DNA of 64,000 bases, from positions 1,100,031 through 1,164,030 of the forward strand of contig JAESIW010000020.1 in NCBI GenBank assembly GCA_016802295.1. The letters are read 5' to 3'. The notes below the pieces were generated by a model. The model saw nothing but the letters and a program-made list of their open reading frames with translations. It was not told the DNA's origin and made no database searches. The position numbers and the translations under genes are program-made. Shown one piece after another: positions 21,258-33,900 of this stretch. How positions within the stretch are numbered: position 1 is the stretch's first letter; each line of letters opens with the position of its first letter. Origin of the DNA: Brachionus rotundiformis (taxonomy: Eukaryota; Rotifera; Eurotatoria; Ploima; Brachionidae).

Positions 21258-22469
21258 AAGGAATTTTATTCAAATTTGCCAACAATTTAGAACATTTTGA
21301 AAAAATTTAATTTTAATTTTGATTTTTTCTTAATTTATTTTTTAAATTTGAATTTAACAAATAAAACTAAACTTTCAAAAAATCAATTTTTATCACGGTC
21401 TATTAGTTGACATTATGCCAAGGTATAAACTACTAAGTAGATTTTTTTTACTTTATTAATAATACTTTATTCATTTAGAATTTTATGTCCAATGATTTAA
21501 GTCTTGATTTAAAATATTTATTTTCAATTTTTATTTACTCATCAAATTAATTATTTTCAATAAATTAAGTAAAATATCTTGATTATAAAAGAAGCTTGAT
21601 TGGCATGAACAAATTCTGATTTAAATTATCAAAAATGGGTTAAAAAAGAAATAAAATTTTACCTTAGGTCGATATAATAAAATTGAAAAAGGAAAATTAT
21701 TTATTAAAAAAGCTTAAAAATTAGACTGTTTAAGTATTATTATTAAATGAGAATCAAAACAATTTTCAATTAAGGTTAAAAAATTTAATCATGAAATAAA
21801 TATCTTGCCATATATGTACCGTACCAACTTTTGGCTAAACATAACTTATTTCAAAGCTGATTCAAACTAGAAATTTAGTACTACGGATGAAAAATTACTA
21901 AATTAAAAAAATCTAAATAAGAACATTACATTAATTATAGTAATTTTACCAAGTTAAAAAACCACGTACTAGTTGGGGTTTGATCGTCTTGGAAAAATTG
22001 CCATAAAAAGCGTAAAAAATCACATGTAAAAGCGTAACATGTAAAAGTTGTTTGATTCAAATGAAAAACAAGGTAATTTTAGGTAAATCTTAAAGCATAA
22101 AAATGGTAAAAATCGTATTAAAATAATTAATTTTTTTTTAATTTTTTAATTTTTTTCAATCCGCGTTATTAGAGTAATAAACTACATTTTTTCTAATTCG
22201 GCTTTATTTCTGAGTAATCAATTGAAGAGTTATGAAACAATAGTCAAATATTGATCTTAAGAGACAGATAGATAACGACCTTTTTTTATTTTCTTTTGTT
22301 TTATATATTTTATACACATTTCTATTTACTCTTATAATTTGAATAATCAAGCTTAATGTACTATTTTCATTAAAAATTGAAAAAAATTAAATTTTGATCG
22401 ATTGATATTGAGAAAAAAATTATTATTGTTTTTATAAAATTATCTTATCTTAATAAAAATCTTAGACTT
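21258..22469. other. Intergenic, no gene seen
   Basis: AT-rich spacer upstream of the galactosyltransferase (its promoter side) and upstream of the GC-rich island. No coding frame or RNA gene recognised. Confidence 0.5.
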
Positions 22470-22999
22470 TATAAAATATTCATTTGACATTTTTGTGAAA
22501 CAATTATAAAAACTTTTTAAAAGAGAGTTGTTCTTTTTTAATATTTTCTACAAATCCATATCTTTTAATAATACTCAAATTATGGGGAAAAAAGAGAAGT
22601 ACCGCGCCTCTCAGGAGCAGATGGACCGTCAACAAGTGGTGCCCAACGGGAGGAATGATGCGAAAATAACCAGGACGGACCAGCTTTAAAAGATGTTGTT
22701 CCCAAAACCCGCAATTTGGGACGCCCTCGTAAGTGCCCCAAATTTAATTCAGTGCCAAACAGGAATAAAGAATGAAGGCCGAGTCGATCTACAGGAACAA
22801 GAGTCAAAAACAGCTATCCTAAGGAAACTTCCAGTGCAAAATTTAAATAGGAAATTAGCTGATACTTGAGAAAAAGTGATAGTGGAGCTAAGGAATGTTC
22901 TTGGAAATATAAAATCCAAGGATCCTAGAGAGGAACTTGACAAATTGAAATTATAAAAATATTCATTTGACAATTTTGTGAAACAATTATAAAAACTTT
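22470..22999 (+). mobile_element. GC-rich insertion flanked by 47-bp direct repeats
   Basis: Sequence 22470-22516 recurs at about 22951-22999 with two or three differences. Between the copies, 22570-22950 is far richer in G+C than its surroundings and gives broken coding-like text in several plus frames (MGKKEKYRASQEQMDRQQ, then LGRPRKCPK in a second frame, then ELRNVLGNIKSKDPREELD in a third), reminiscent of a LINE ORF1. I read it as a decayed insertion with a long target duplication, but a local duplication is possible. It lies about 100 bp upstream of the RING-like gene. Confidence 0.45.
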
Positions 23000-23105
23000 C
23001 TGGAAATTTTTAGACAAGACATTAGTTTTCTTTTCTAAGAATAGCAAAAAAGGAAAGTTAAGAGAAAAATATTCGTTCCAATTTAAATTCTGTAATCTAT
23101 TTTTA

Positions 23106-24686
23106 GTGCCAAAAATGATTAAAATTCATTCTTTCTCTGTTGAACAAAAAAAATTTAAAAAAATGCTTTCGAAGCAATTAACTTTAGCATGCCCCGTTTG
23201 TCACAGGGAATTTGAATCACCTGTTACTTTGCCATGTGGTGAAAGCATTTGTCTAAAGTGTGTTAAACCTCTAGGTCCCTTGTCAAAAAATTTTCTCTGC
23301 AAGCTCTGCAATTCAATGCATGAAATTCCAGAAAATGGCTTTCCACAAAATAAAGCTTTGCTCAAAGTAATCGAGAGCAATAGAGAAGCTTTGAGTGAAA
23401 GACAAGTCGAAAAAAAGCTTAAATGCTTTCTGGAAATCGAAGCTGGTCTGGATTTTTTGAAGAAAAGCTTCGATAATTGCAAAGAAAGTATCAAAGATTC
23501 AGTGAGAAAGATAATAAATGATATTGAGATGGTAGCTGATCTAAAATGCAGCCAAATAAATCAGTTACGTGATGATCTAATTGAAAAAGTCCTTAATTAT
23601 GAGAGAGGGTGTCTGGAAAATTATACCAATTATAACACAGAATATTATGAATTCATGAATCAACTAAGGCCTTATGAAGACAACAAGGAACTATTTGTCA
23701 AAGAGAACTTTCTTGCTGCTCAAACAATTAAGTCACGGCTTGGAATTGAAATACAAAAATTTAAAAATCAAATTTCAAATTTTGAAATATTTAGTTTTAA
23801 ACAAAATCCTGTTCCGGTTGATCCGCGAACATTGGGCTTTATTTACGAACACCACATTGATCCCATTCGACTATCAGAATTTATAAAGGTTGACTTTTCA
23901 AAACAACTGGACGGATCCAGTGAACTAAGGCAAAATTTAAAAATTAAAAAGCTAAATGAGCAATTTTTTGTTATTGGTTACATATTGACATCATATGCCA
24001 TTGACATAACTACTTACTCAAATAACATGGTGTATAAACTAGTGCTTCAAGTCCATGATTTTGGTAAATGTCAAATTGGTTTTGAATTAGAGCTGAGTGA
24101 AAGCCAAGTTGGGTATGAAATAGAGGCTAATGAAGGAGTTATTGTTGTGAATGTTGGCAACATGTTGGTTGGATTGGACTACAATTTAAAAGAAATATCT
24201 CGCACAAATATTGTTGCGCCCATACAAAGTATTGTTATATCTAAAAATGTGATACTTTGTTTTGGTAAATCAGACTTTGGTTGTTCTTTACAAGCTTTTG
24301 ATTTTGCACTAAATTTTCTCAAAATATATTCAAGTGAAAATCAGACTAATCTCTACTTGCCCAAAAATACACAGCAATTTTTTGTTAATGAGAACTTTTT
24401 CTTTTTCAAAGAGTCTGGACAAATACTAGTGGTAGACAGAGACGATGGTAGTTATGTGAAAAATATTGAAATGGATCAAGATTTGGAAATATTTCGTATT
24501 AATAATGAAAATGTCATTGCGACATTTAACAAAAATGAGAAAGTAATTATATTTTGGGATTTTGATGGTAGTCAAAAAGATGAACGAATTCTAGATGAGT
24601 ATCCAAGTGATAAGACAGAGATTATTTTAAATGATAACTATAGTATTGAATTTATTGACTCCCAAAATATGGCTATTTACATTTAA
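23106..24686 (+). CDS. RING-like zinc-finger protein, intronless
   Basis: Single exon, 526 residues. N-terminal RING-like finger at residues 29-68: CPVC (C29, C32), C44-G-E-S-I-C49, C52, then C65-x2-C68. The usual His ligand of C-x-H-x3-C is replaced by Glu46. Residues about 85-175 are charged and helical, likely coiled coil; about 285-520 are rich in beta-type hydrophobic alternation (such as VIATFNKNEKVIIFWDF) and could be a propeller-like domain. The layout recalls TRIM/NHL-type ubiquitin ligases without B-boxes. Start choice: a second ATG three codons on (MIKIHSF) is equally possible. AATAAA follows the stop within about 20 bases. Lack of introns where neighbours have many suggests retroposition or family expansion. 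Target unknown. Confidence 0.75.
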   Translation: MPKMIKIHSFSVEQKKFKKMLSKQLTLACPVCHREFESPVTLPCGESICLKCVKPLGPLSKNFLCKLCNSMHEIPENGFPQNKALLKVIESNREALSERQVEKKLKCFLEIEAGLDFLKKSFDNCKESIKDSVRKIINDIEMVADLKCSQINQLRDDLIEKVLNYERGCLENYTNYNTEYYEFMNQLRPYEDNKELFVKENFLAAQTIKSRLGIEIQKFKNQISNFEIFSFKQNPVPVDPRTLGFIYEHHIDPIRLSEFIKVDFSKQLDGSSELRQNLKIKKLNEQFFVIGYILTSYAIDITTYSNNMVYKLVLQVHDFGKCQIGFELELSESQVGYEIEANEGVIVVNVGNMLVGLDYNLKEISRTNIVAPIQSIVISKNVILCFGKSDFGCSLQAFDFALNFLKIYSSENQTNLYLPKNTQQFFVNENFFFFKESGQILVVDRDDGSYVKNIEMDQDLEIFRINNENVIATFNKNEKVIIFWDFDGSQKDERILDEYPSDKTEIILNDNYSIEFIDSQNMAIYI

Positions 24687-25589
24687 AATTAAATTAAATA
24701 AAAAACTATTTTTTAGCTCATTTTGCTTAAATTTATTTTTTGTAATTCAAATAAATCGACAACAGCAGTATTTGACATGATATTTTTTTAAAATCAAAAA
24801 TAAATATTTTTCAAAATTTTCCGAAAAAAATTAAATCAAGAAATTTTGAATTTTTTTAGCAATTTAGATTTGAAAAAGAATGATAATTTACAACTACAAA
24901 AAAATTTTGTTAATAAATCCAATAGATGAATTGGACTAAGATTTTGCGTTGAAATTGATAAAAAAAATTTCTTACTCAATATTGTATATATAAAAGGCTC
25001 TCTAGTTTTTTTATATCTTTTTTTAGTAAAACTAAACAAAATAAAATTTAGTCTTAAAAAAAATGATTTTTAATAATTCTAACTTGCTCCTTCAAATTGA
25101 TACATGATAAAAAGACTGTACACTCAACTGAAAAGTTTAAAGAAAATGAAGAACATGAAAAAGTTAATTAAGAAATGTCAATTTGATATAAAATCATTTA
25201 TTTTGTTACTAATTAAGATAATTTGTTACGATAAAGCTTACTCAAAATTTTGTTTTTTTTTTTATTTTTTTTTGTTACAAAGATATTTTGATTATTGAAT
25301 TAGATAATTTGTTATATGAGTTAATTTTCGCTATTAAAAAATTCTGCACTAATGTTTAGAAGCACATCACTAATTTCTAATTAAAACTTAATAAATCGAC
25401 TTGAAATGGATTTCTAAATATTTTAAATTCAAATATTATCTAATATGTGTTAATTTGATGAATAAAACATCGATATTAAGGCTAAACAGTTTTTAGAAAC
25501 AATAGGAGCACATAAAGACATTAAGTAGAAACTTGAAAAGAAAATGGAACATTACCCATACTAAAACCAGTACGGAACAAAAAATCATC
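24687..25589. other. Intergenic with a repeated segment
   Basis: AT-rich spacer. No gene. Contains 24905-25085, which recurs at 26110-26290. Confidence 0.5.
24905..25085. repeat. 181-bp direct repeat, copy 1
   Basis: Appears identical by eye to 26110-26290, the sequence starting immediately after the N-gap at 26062-26109. AT-rich, non-coding. May be a real insertion repeat or an assembly effect. Confidence 0.8.
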
Positions 25590-26061
25590 AACACTGATGC
25601 TGGGAAGTTTCGGGATGGATAGAAAATATTTAGATTCATGCAAAAAAGATCATGTTCAACAAATTTACTTGAATCAATAGATTTTATCCCATCAGCTCTC
25701 AACAGAGGATCTGTCGATATAATTTACACAGATTTTTCGAAAGCATTTGATGGAGTATCGCATAGGTTATTATTATTATATAAGCTTAAAAGATATGGTT
25801 TCATCGATATGATTTATTTTTGGATTAGTGATTTTCTTAGCGAGAGGAAACAAAGAGTAATTTTGGGTTCATCCATGTCAAGTTGGTTAGATGTAACCAG
25901 CGGAGTACCTCAAGGTTCAGTATTAGGACCTCTATTATTTTTTGATATTTATAAACGATCTTTCGACTCGTTTAGTTAATAAATGTGAAAAATATGCCGA
26001 TGATACTAAAGTTTTGTCTGTAATTAAAAGCTCTCAGGACAATCTCGTACTTCAAAAAGAT

Positions 26062-26109
26062 NNNNNNNNNNNNNNNNNNNNNNNNNNNNNNNNNNNNNNN
26101 NNNNNNNNN
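26062..26109. other. Assembly gap (48 N)
   Basis: Run of N inside the LINE fragment, directly before the second copy of the 181-bp repeat. Confidence 0.99.
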
Positions 26110-26290
26110 TTTTGTTAATAAATCCAATAGATGAATTGGACTAAGATTTTGCGTTGAAATTGATAAAAAAAATTTCTTACTCAATATTGTATATATAAAA
26201 GGCTCTCTAGTTTTTTTATATCTTTTTTTAGTAAAACTAAACAAAATAAAATTTAGTCTTAAAAAAAATGATTTTTAATAATTCTAACTT
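26110..26290. repeat. 181-bp direct repeat, copy 2
   Basis: Second copy of 24905-25085; begins exactly at the gap edge and ends where LINE sequence resumes. Confidence 0.8.
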
Positions 26291-26609
26291 AAATCGTATA
26301 GCTTAAGAAGAAATGACAAATGTATAGTTAGAGAAGATGTGAAAAGTTGCATGCAACGATATCATATCTTAACAAATCGAATAGTTAATGTCTGGAATAG
26401 TCTACCTCAATACATCGTCAATTCCGAATCAATCATTCATTTCAAAATTAACCTGGACAAATGGCTCAAGAAACAGTCTAATTTACTACCATAGCTTCGA
26501 AGAAGCTTAACCCAATAGGGTCGCAGTATTATTTTAACTACTACTATTTCAAAAATAGTGGCAATTTATTTTTTTTAATGGATAAATTTTTTAATTAAAA
26601 ATCGTATAT

Positions 26610-26804
26610 TCCTTCCTCTATTCAAAATTCATGTTTTGAGAATTTTCTTTAAATTTATAATTATGATAAATGCTGGCACATTCAAGTTTAACTTCAATTG
26701 AAGCAGGACCTTTTGCATTCTCAATCTTTTATTTTAACAAATTAAATAAATTTTACCAAATAATTTAACATTTACTTTAACTCTCGGAAACCCTTTTTTC
26801 TTGT
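26610..26804 (-). pseudogene. Duplicated scrap of the divergent Rel-like gene
   Basis: About 195 bp nearly identical to 17960-18155: end of exon 1, intron 1 and most of exon 2 of the divergent Rel-like gene, same orientation. Because the intron is retained it arose at DNA level, not by retroposition. A one-base deletion in the exon 2 part shifts the frame and the exon's end and splice donor are missing, so it is non-functional. It abuts the LINE tail at 26291-26515. Confidence 0.85.
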
Positions 26805-27900
26805 TCTTATTGTCATTTCTAAAAGTAATTGTGCCGTTTTAGAAAGAATACAAAAGCAATAGCGCTAACAGATTATGTTTGAACAAACCTCCTTACTTAA
26901 ATTGGCAAATCTGAATTGTTTTTGCTAACTAAAGCAATTTTCAAACTTCCCTTTTGTCGAAAAAGCACTAAAGCTATCTTTTGAGATAGTTATTGGACGC
27001 TTATGTACAATAGCTTAGGTTCTTAAGCATTGCATCAAAATATCCAGGAATACTTTTTTGTTCCCTGATCTATTAAATAAATTCTGCCAGATGGTAAGTC
27101 ATCTTAATAGCAATAATAGATTATTTTTTGATACTTCTCAATGCCATTTGTTATCTTTAAATTGAATTCTAATTAAATTGTATCAAGTTAGCTAACTTGA
27201 TACAATTTAAAAAATCAATCACTAATTAATAGTAATTTAGATGATATTATAAAGCATTTAGAATTTGATTTTATTAAGCTAAGAGAAAAAATAATAGACA
27301 ACATTCCTTATTAATAGGCAATTTTTAAGCGGAAGATTATTTAAAATGGTATTAGTTTTCCAGAAAGTTTTTATTTTGCATACAATTAAAAGGTTCAATT
27401 TTACTCAATCATTTTAGTTTATAAATAATTAATTTGTAATTCAATATGCCAAATTTAGCAATCAATAAAAATTTGGAAAAAAATTTAAACTAGAGACAAT
27501 ATTTTTCTTATGATAAGGCGTCTAAATAAATAAATAAATCACATGTAACAAAATAGAGACGCATAAATTGGGTAATTTAAGTTATTAAAAAATTTGTAAA
27601 ATTTAATTAAATTTTTAATTTTTAAATAACATAATGTTAACTAAAAATATTAATTGTTGCTAAGTATTTTAGCATATTTTATTTATCTCTTATCAGACCT
27701 TGTTGAAAAAAGATTTGGATTTTATCCAAAAAAAATTGAATTTTAATTACATTTAACAAATCAATACTCAAAACAAACTAGAAGCTAAACTAGTGACGCA
27801 ATATTTATTCAGGTCGCCAAGACAACTAAATAATTGAAAAAAAAACAATATATATAACCTAAGATAAATTTTGATATTCCAAAAATTAATTGCTAATGAA
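26805..27900. other. Intergenic; presumed promoter side of the Roco gene
   Basis: AT-rich spacer, no gene recognised. Contains a perfect-looking 16-bp palindrome-like stretch near 27179-27210 (ATTGTATCAAGTTAGC / GCTAACTTGATACAAT), which may be a chance hairpin. Confidence 0.4.
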
Positions 27901-30900
27901 ATGTCAGATAACGAAGCAACCAAAGTTTTGTATCTACCAAAGGAAGCTTTTTTTCATAAAGGAATTCTTAATCTGGTCAACCTTATCAAATCAAATGAGT
28001 TTAAGGAGGCGAAAATTTTGGATTTTTCGGGCGTAGAGACCGTCACAGATTTTTTATTCTGGATTCTGAAATCAATTCTAGGCAGCAGTCACGCTTCTAA
28101 ACCACCAGACTTAGACCATTTTGTACTAAATGGATGTGCTAATATATCAATATGGACATTACACTATTTAAACCTGTTCAATGACCGAAGTCTATTTAGC
28201 TCACCTACTCTGAGAGTAAAATACTTAAATTAAGAGAAGTAAAATATTCTTTTTATTTTTAAATTGTTAGCTAAATCAAAGATTTTCATGTTGTCCAAGA
28301 ATATCAGAAAGCTTAATGGTCTCTTTAAACTATGATCCTCAAACAAACACTTTGAATGGTAGTATTTAAAAAATGGAATAAATAAATAAAAATAATAATT
28401 AAAAAAAAGAGCATATTTTTGATCAGGCAAAGTGTGTTATAATAAACTCCAACACTTTTAATGCGAGGCTGAGTGAAAAAATTTTTAATTTGAACCAAAT
28501 AAAATCGGATAGAAACAACTTTTTTAAATATATAAAATTAAAAATATCCAAAAAAAAGACAATTAATATTTATGAATGCTCACAGGTAAAATTTATGTAG
28601 ATTAGAAATAATAATAAAATTATAAAAATATTTTTTATAGTCAACTAGTGAGCTCTTTTTGAGTGAGAGAAATCTTGTTATATTGACTTTTGATGCCAAG
28701 CAAGATGAGGAAACAATTAAAAATTCAATTCTCCCGCGTCTTCTGATTGTCATGACAAAAAATGTTCTACCTGTTAAAGTTCTGATCCTTGGTATAGGTC
28801 AAGTGGACAAAGATTACATTCTCAAAATTCAATCAATGACTGCCAAAACGCTCAGAAATTTGGCCAAAAAATTAAGAAAATCAGTAGATGCACACCTAAA
28901 GTAGTTCTATTAAATTGTATCCTAAAAATATATCCTGTTAACTAATAATTCCATATCTCTATAAGAAATTATCTTTAATTAAAAAATTTTTATTAAAAAT
29001 TTTAACAACAAAGATTTTATTTTAAAATTTATTTATATCAATTTAAAGGTTATGATTAAAAACAAAATGATAAAATATTAAGTTCACGGGGTTTATTTGT
29101 ACCAAGTCTTTTCCAAAAAGCCTAATACTTTTCTTTTTAAAGAAATTATTTAAATCTAAACTTCAACCTTCAACTTGAATTGAGTGACATTTTAAATCTG
29201 TCTGAACACATTGTCTATCTGATTGGCATATTAAACTATGGAGTAATCAATTTAGATAATGGTTCAGATCAAATGCTGCTTTTAAGAAGTAACGACCTCA
29301 ATCAGGAGTCATCTAGTAATACAGACCATCATTTGAACGAAATAAATAATGTGGTAAATAATATTACTAATGGTGATTTTGCTGAATTGCGTTCCCTCAA
29401 AGCACCTCCATCTGCAGTTCAAATTGTTGCCGAAGCTATGTGCTATCTATTTGCCAAGCCGGCTAGTTATCAAAATTTTATCCGACTCATCAATTCACCT
29501 AATTTTATCAATCAGTTGAAGGGGTTCGACTTGAGTTTGGTCAATGAATACAAGTTAAAGCACATAAAACAATATGTTGACATGGAAAACTTTGACCCAG
29601 AATACGTAGCCAAAATGTCCAAAACAGCGTCTGTTTTGTGCCATTTTGTACGCTCTGTTTATTTCTACAAAGAATTATCAGTAAAGATTTTAATTAAAGA
29701 TATATTTTTAATTTTTAAATTGTTAAATTTAAGCTTCAACCTGACCAAAATAATGGTCAAAATTCATCCAGATATGCGAGCACTTCTTTGGCTAACTTTA
29801 TCTTAGATAATTCGTTTTACATGTTTAATTGGCATTTATATTATGATGAAAATCATGGAACTAATGAGCAAGAAGTTGACGAATTGTTAAAAAAATATTT
29901 AAATTTTAAAAATAAATTTATTTTCACTGCCGATGAATTTAATAATCTATTCGAATCGAATAAAAAGTTAAAATACTTCCAGTCAAAATTATATAAACAA
30001 CTTTCGATGCGATTTACTAAGGCTGAAAACTCGCGAGGGCAGATATTTTACAATGAAAAAACGCCTTATCTTATCACTGACCTAACCTGGTTAATGAATG
30101 TAATTGATTTTTTATCAAATGGAAAAACAAACGAAACAAATTTGGCCTCTATTCTAGGCACTAATGTTCCAATTTGGAATCTTTCTGAACTGAGAGACAA
30201 AATAAAATTTCTGTGTCCAACTGAGCAAATATTTGATTACTTAATCAGTTTCTTGAAAGAAAATAATTTATTGATGGTAACTAATGAGAATACAGTTGTT
30301 CCCTTATTTTGTATAAGCAAGAACTTGGAAGCCTCTCTGGTAATCATTAAAACCACTTTTGTTTTAAAGTTTGACTTAAGTTTAATTAAGGATTGGCATG
30401 AAGACTGGTCAGACTTGGAGTATAAAATTGCTTGGGAACTATTTTGTCCATTACCCTTTAGTGTCTTTTCTGAATTTATTTCCATGTACTTCAATAGCAA
30501 GACTTGTATTAAATTGTGGAAAAATGGCTTTTTCTACAGAGACACCCATTTTGACGCTCTTATTCAGTACACTGAAACAGAGAGTAAAATTAGATCAATT
30601 AATTAGCTTAAAAATACTAAATTTAAATTAAAATTTAGTTCATTTATCAGTTAGGATGTCGAATCCGGAAAAATATTTTGAATTGTCTGATAGATCTTAT
30701 TTAGATCATCTTAAAACAATTTACATGAATTTTTATGTCTATTTAAAACATTTGCTTATAAAGAATCACATACCTCACAAGGTAAGATTTGTTTTTTTTT
30801 TTAATTAATTAATTGTCTTTTAAATGAAAAAAAAAAGATCAAAATCGAAAATGAGGTAATTAAGCATCCAATTTTGCTAGAAAATGATGAGCCCAAGGTA

Positions 30901-33900
30901 TTGACAAACAATTCAGGTGACTAAAAATTTTAACAATAAAAATAAACTTTGTTTAAAATTTACTAATTTATTTATTTAAATAAGTTGATCTAATTTCAAT
31001 GTATGAAATGATAAGCAAAAGTGATGTGTATTTTTATAGAAGCCAAATTGGCAAATACCTACACAATTTTAAACCAACTGAAAATGACGGACTTAGATGT
31101 GCTGATTGCTGCATGAATTTCGACCACTATATAAAACTTAAAAATGCTTTTTTTGTTTTGTATCCAAAATTAAATGAAATTAATGTAGTTCAGACCAAAA
31201 TACCTCTATTTTGGGGGACTGCCGATGCGCAAAATGAAAACTTGGTTTCAGCTTTTGAACCAGAGGTTGTGATCACTGAACAAAATTATGAAGTGTATTC
31301 TTTTAAATTCATGGACAACCATTTAGCTTCTACTGAAAATATATATTTGATTTTGGGATGGTATATTTAATAATTTTAATCAAAGCTAATTGATAAAATT
31401 TAATTTAGCTTCAATTCTACCGGGTCAGACGCTATCTGGATCGAATTGAATAGAATGGAAATAAAACATGATCAAAAATTGGAAAGCCTAAGAGTCAAAA
31501 GCTCGCTTTTGCACTCGAATTCCAATTTAACTAATCAAATAAATCTTGGAGATGTAATTCTTATGAAAATAAGAAAAATTGTAATCTAATAGAAAAAATA
31601 AATATAAAAATTTAATTTTGTTCAAGACCGAGAAGCAAAAAACTGCTGTTGTTACTCTAAATGGAATCAAACTTGTTGAAATTGAATACACTCACCAATA
31701 TTTGATACCGCTATTCACTTTTCTTGGTCATTCAGATGATACTCCAAACAATCCACTTTATTTGTCCAAGTGTTTAGAATACAACAATTCAATACATGCA
31801 AAAAAATACACAAAAACAGATTTACATTCCTTGATAAATCATTCTTTGGAAGCCAGAGATCGCCTCTATCCAAATCTGATTTCCCCTGCTACAATAAGTA
31901 ATATTTTTTTTCAAAATAAATCACATTAAATGACAGAAATAAAACATACTTGATCTTATGTAGTGAAAATTAATTATTTATTCAAAAAATTTTAGTTAAG
32001 CTTGACAAATGGAAGCTTGTCATTTAAGTGATAATTTGACCCAAAATTAGGAAATATTATTGCACCATTTTATGCTTTGTTCTTTTTTATTAAATTACAC
32101 AAAATCCTTATTATATTCAGTAAATAATAATTAATTTTTGTGACAATTTATTTCCAGTAAATTTTAACCCATTACTGATATTGATTCAAATTTGGTCTTG
32201 GACTCACCAATATTTTGGTTCTTAGCACATAAAAATAATTTGGTGAAATATTTTTATTTTAAATATGAATTTGTTTAGAAAATTATTCTATAAACTATTC
32301 TACAAGGAATCTAATTAAAAGATTATCTATTTAGTTGATAATCGCGATAATTTGGTACTGGTTCACTATGATGGATGGGCGTCAAATTATGACTTTTGGA
32401 CTGAAATACACAGCGCTGATATAAGACCAGTAGGCTGGGCCGAGTATCATCGTAGAAAAGTCAAGGAGAGAAATTGGCTCATAGAAGATGATCTAACTAA
32501 TATAAAATTTGATGCCCCGATGAGTAAATAATATAAATAATATATTTTTATTGGAAACAAAAAATTTAAATTTTGACTCAAAGAAAATGGTGAGGAGGGA
32601 TTCAAATGGGAAAATTACTTGTCTGAAAAAAACGCTTCAGCAGTCCCATTCGACATATTTACTCTGGTATTATTAATATAACCAAATAATTTTATTTCTT
32701 ATTTAAAATAAATTTTGAAAAGGATCAAAAAAGTGGCATGACCATTTCAGACTTTAAGGGAAACAAGAACCAGCAAGTTTTAACATCATGTCTAAATTTG
32801 CCAAATACAAGCCTCAAGCTTGGTAATTTACAAGAGTTTATTTCTAAAAATTGGAATCAGCTAATTGAAAAAAACATAATTACAACAAATGGAGCCGCAA
32901 TCGCTCCCAATCGTGGAATCGTTATTCTACCATCTAACATCAAAAATATCATATCTATAAAAAGAAATAGTCTTTTAGAAGAGATAAGTTTGCATATGTG
33001 CTGTCTGATAAAATCAAATGACCAACAAATGATTTATGCTCACATGTTTAAATCTCCCGGGATTAAAATTAAAAATAAAATTCTTGACTCCAATGATCTA
33101 GTTTTAATTTTGGTATCTGCTTACATGGTTCTAATATCCAAAGTAAATTTAAAAAAATAAATTATCCATTTTTATTTATTATATAACTTTTTTTACTTAG
33201 TTTTCATCAATTGTCCCAGATGACGCCCAAATTTTTACAGACCAAGACGAAGATTTGAACGGTGATCAAATTACTAAACATATTCGACTCTATTTACGTC
33301 ATCTAATTAATTATCTAAGCCTTTTTGTCAACCAAAACGAAATGCTTAAGCGAAAATTTGAGTGCAGTGTGAAAAAGTACCTGTCTCTATTGTCCAAAGA
33401 GGAACAAAATTCAGAAGTGTACAAATTTCAAAAGAATCCCAGTCTACAGAATGTTAATCTTGGTAGATGCTACTATTGCCATTTGGCAGACTACAAATAC
33501 AAATCATCAAGTGAGCCAGAATTTTCACTAGACAAAAAGTTTAATGAGTACTCAATGTTTTGCACCCGCTTTGGCCTAATTGGTTCAGATTCTGTTCTCA
33601 GTTTGGACGCACATTTCGCCCAGAAATATCCAAACTTGACCAATTTACTTCTAATAAACGTACCACTTTCCATCGAGATTCCAGTGTTCTTCAAACTGTT
33701 CAGCTCGTTAGTAGAAGTAAAACTTTTGAACAATGAGTTAAAGTTTTTACCTGATTCATTGCTTGAGATAAATTGTCTAAAAACTTTATGCTTTAATAAC
33801 GAGCTAAAGTCAGAACATTTATCATTTGACCACATGACAAGTCTAGAAAGTTTAGAATTGGAAAATTTGCAAATTGAGAAAAAAATAAAACCAATCAGTT

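Larger units (their letters stand above)
25590..26515 (+). mobile_element. LINE (jockey/CR1-type) fragment, interrupted
   Basis: Plus-strand RT text: QKRSCSTNLLESIDFI, VDIIYTDFSKAFDGVSHRLL, VTSGVPQGSVLGPLLFF, then after a one-base shift FINDLSTRLVNKCEKYADDTKVL with an intact YADD. The body stops at the gap (26062-26109); after the gap comes the 181-bp repeat, and then the LINE tail resumes at 26291 (VREDVKSCMQ, ILTNRIVNVWNSLPQY, FKINLDKWLKK) to about 26493. About 150 residues expected between the parts are missing, so the copy is broken. Confidence 0.8.

Noticed and set aside
22580..22973. Minus-strand open frames in the GC-rich island
   Set aside because: They are the complement of plus-strand text that looks more like retroelement ORF1; Ser/Phe-rich shadow.
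27179..27210. Palindrome-like hairpin as a terminator or transposon end
   Set aside because: Single occurrence with no flanking element or target duplication; mentioned only as a possible chance hairpin.
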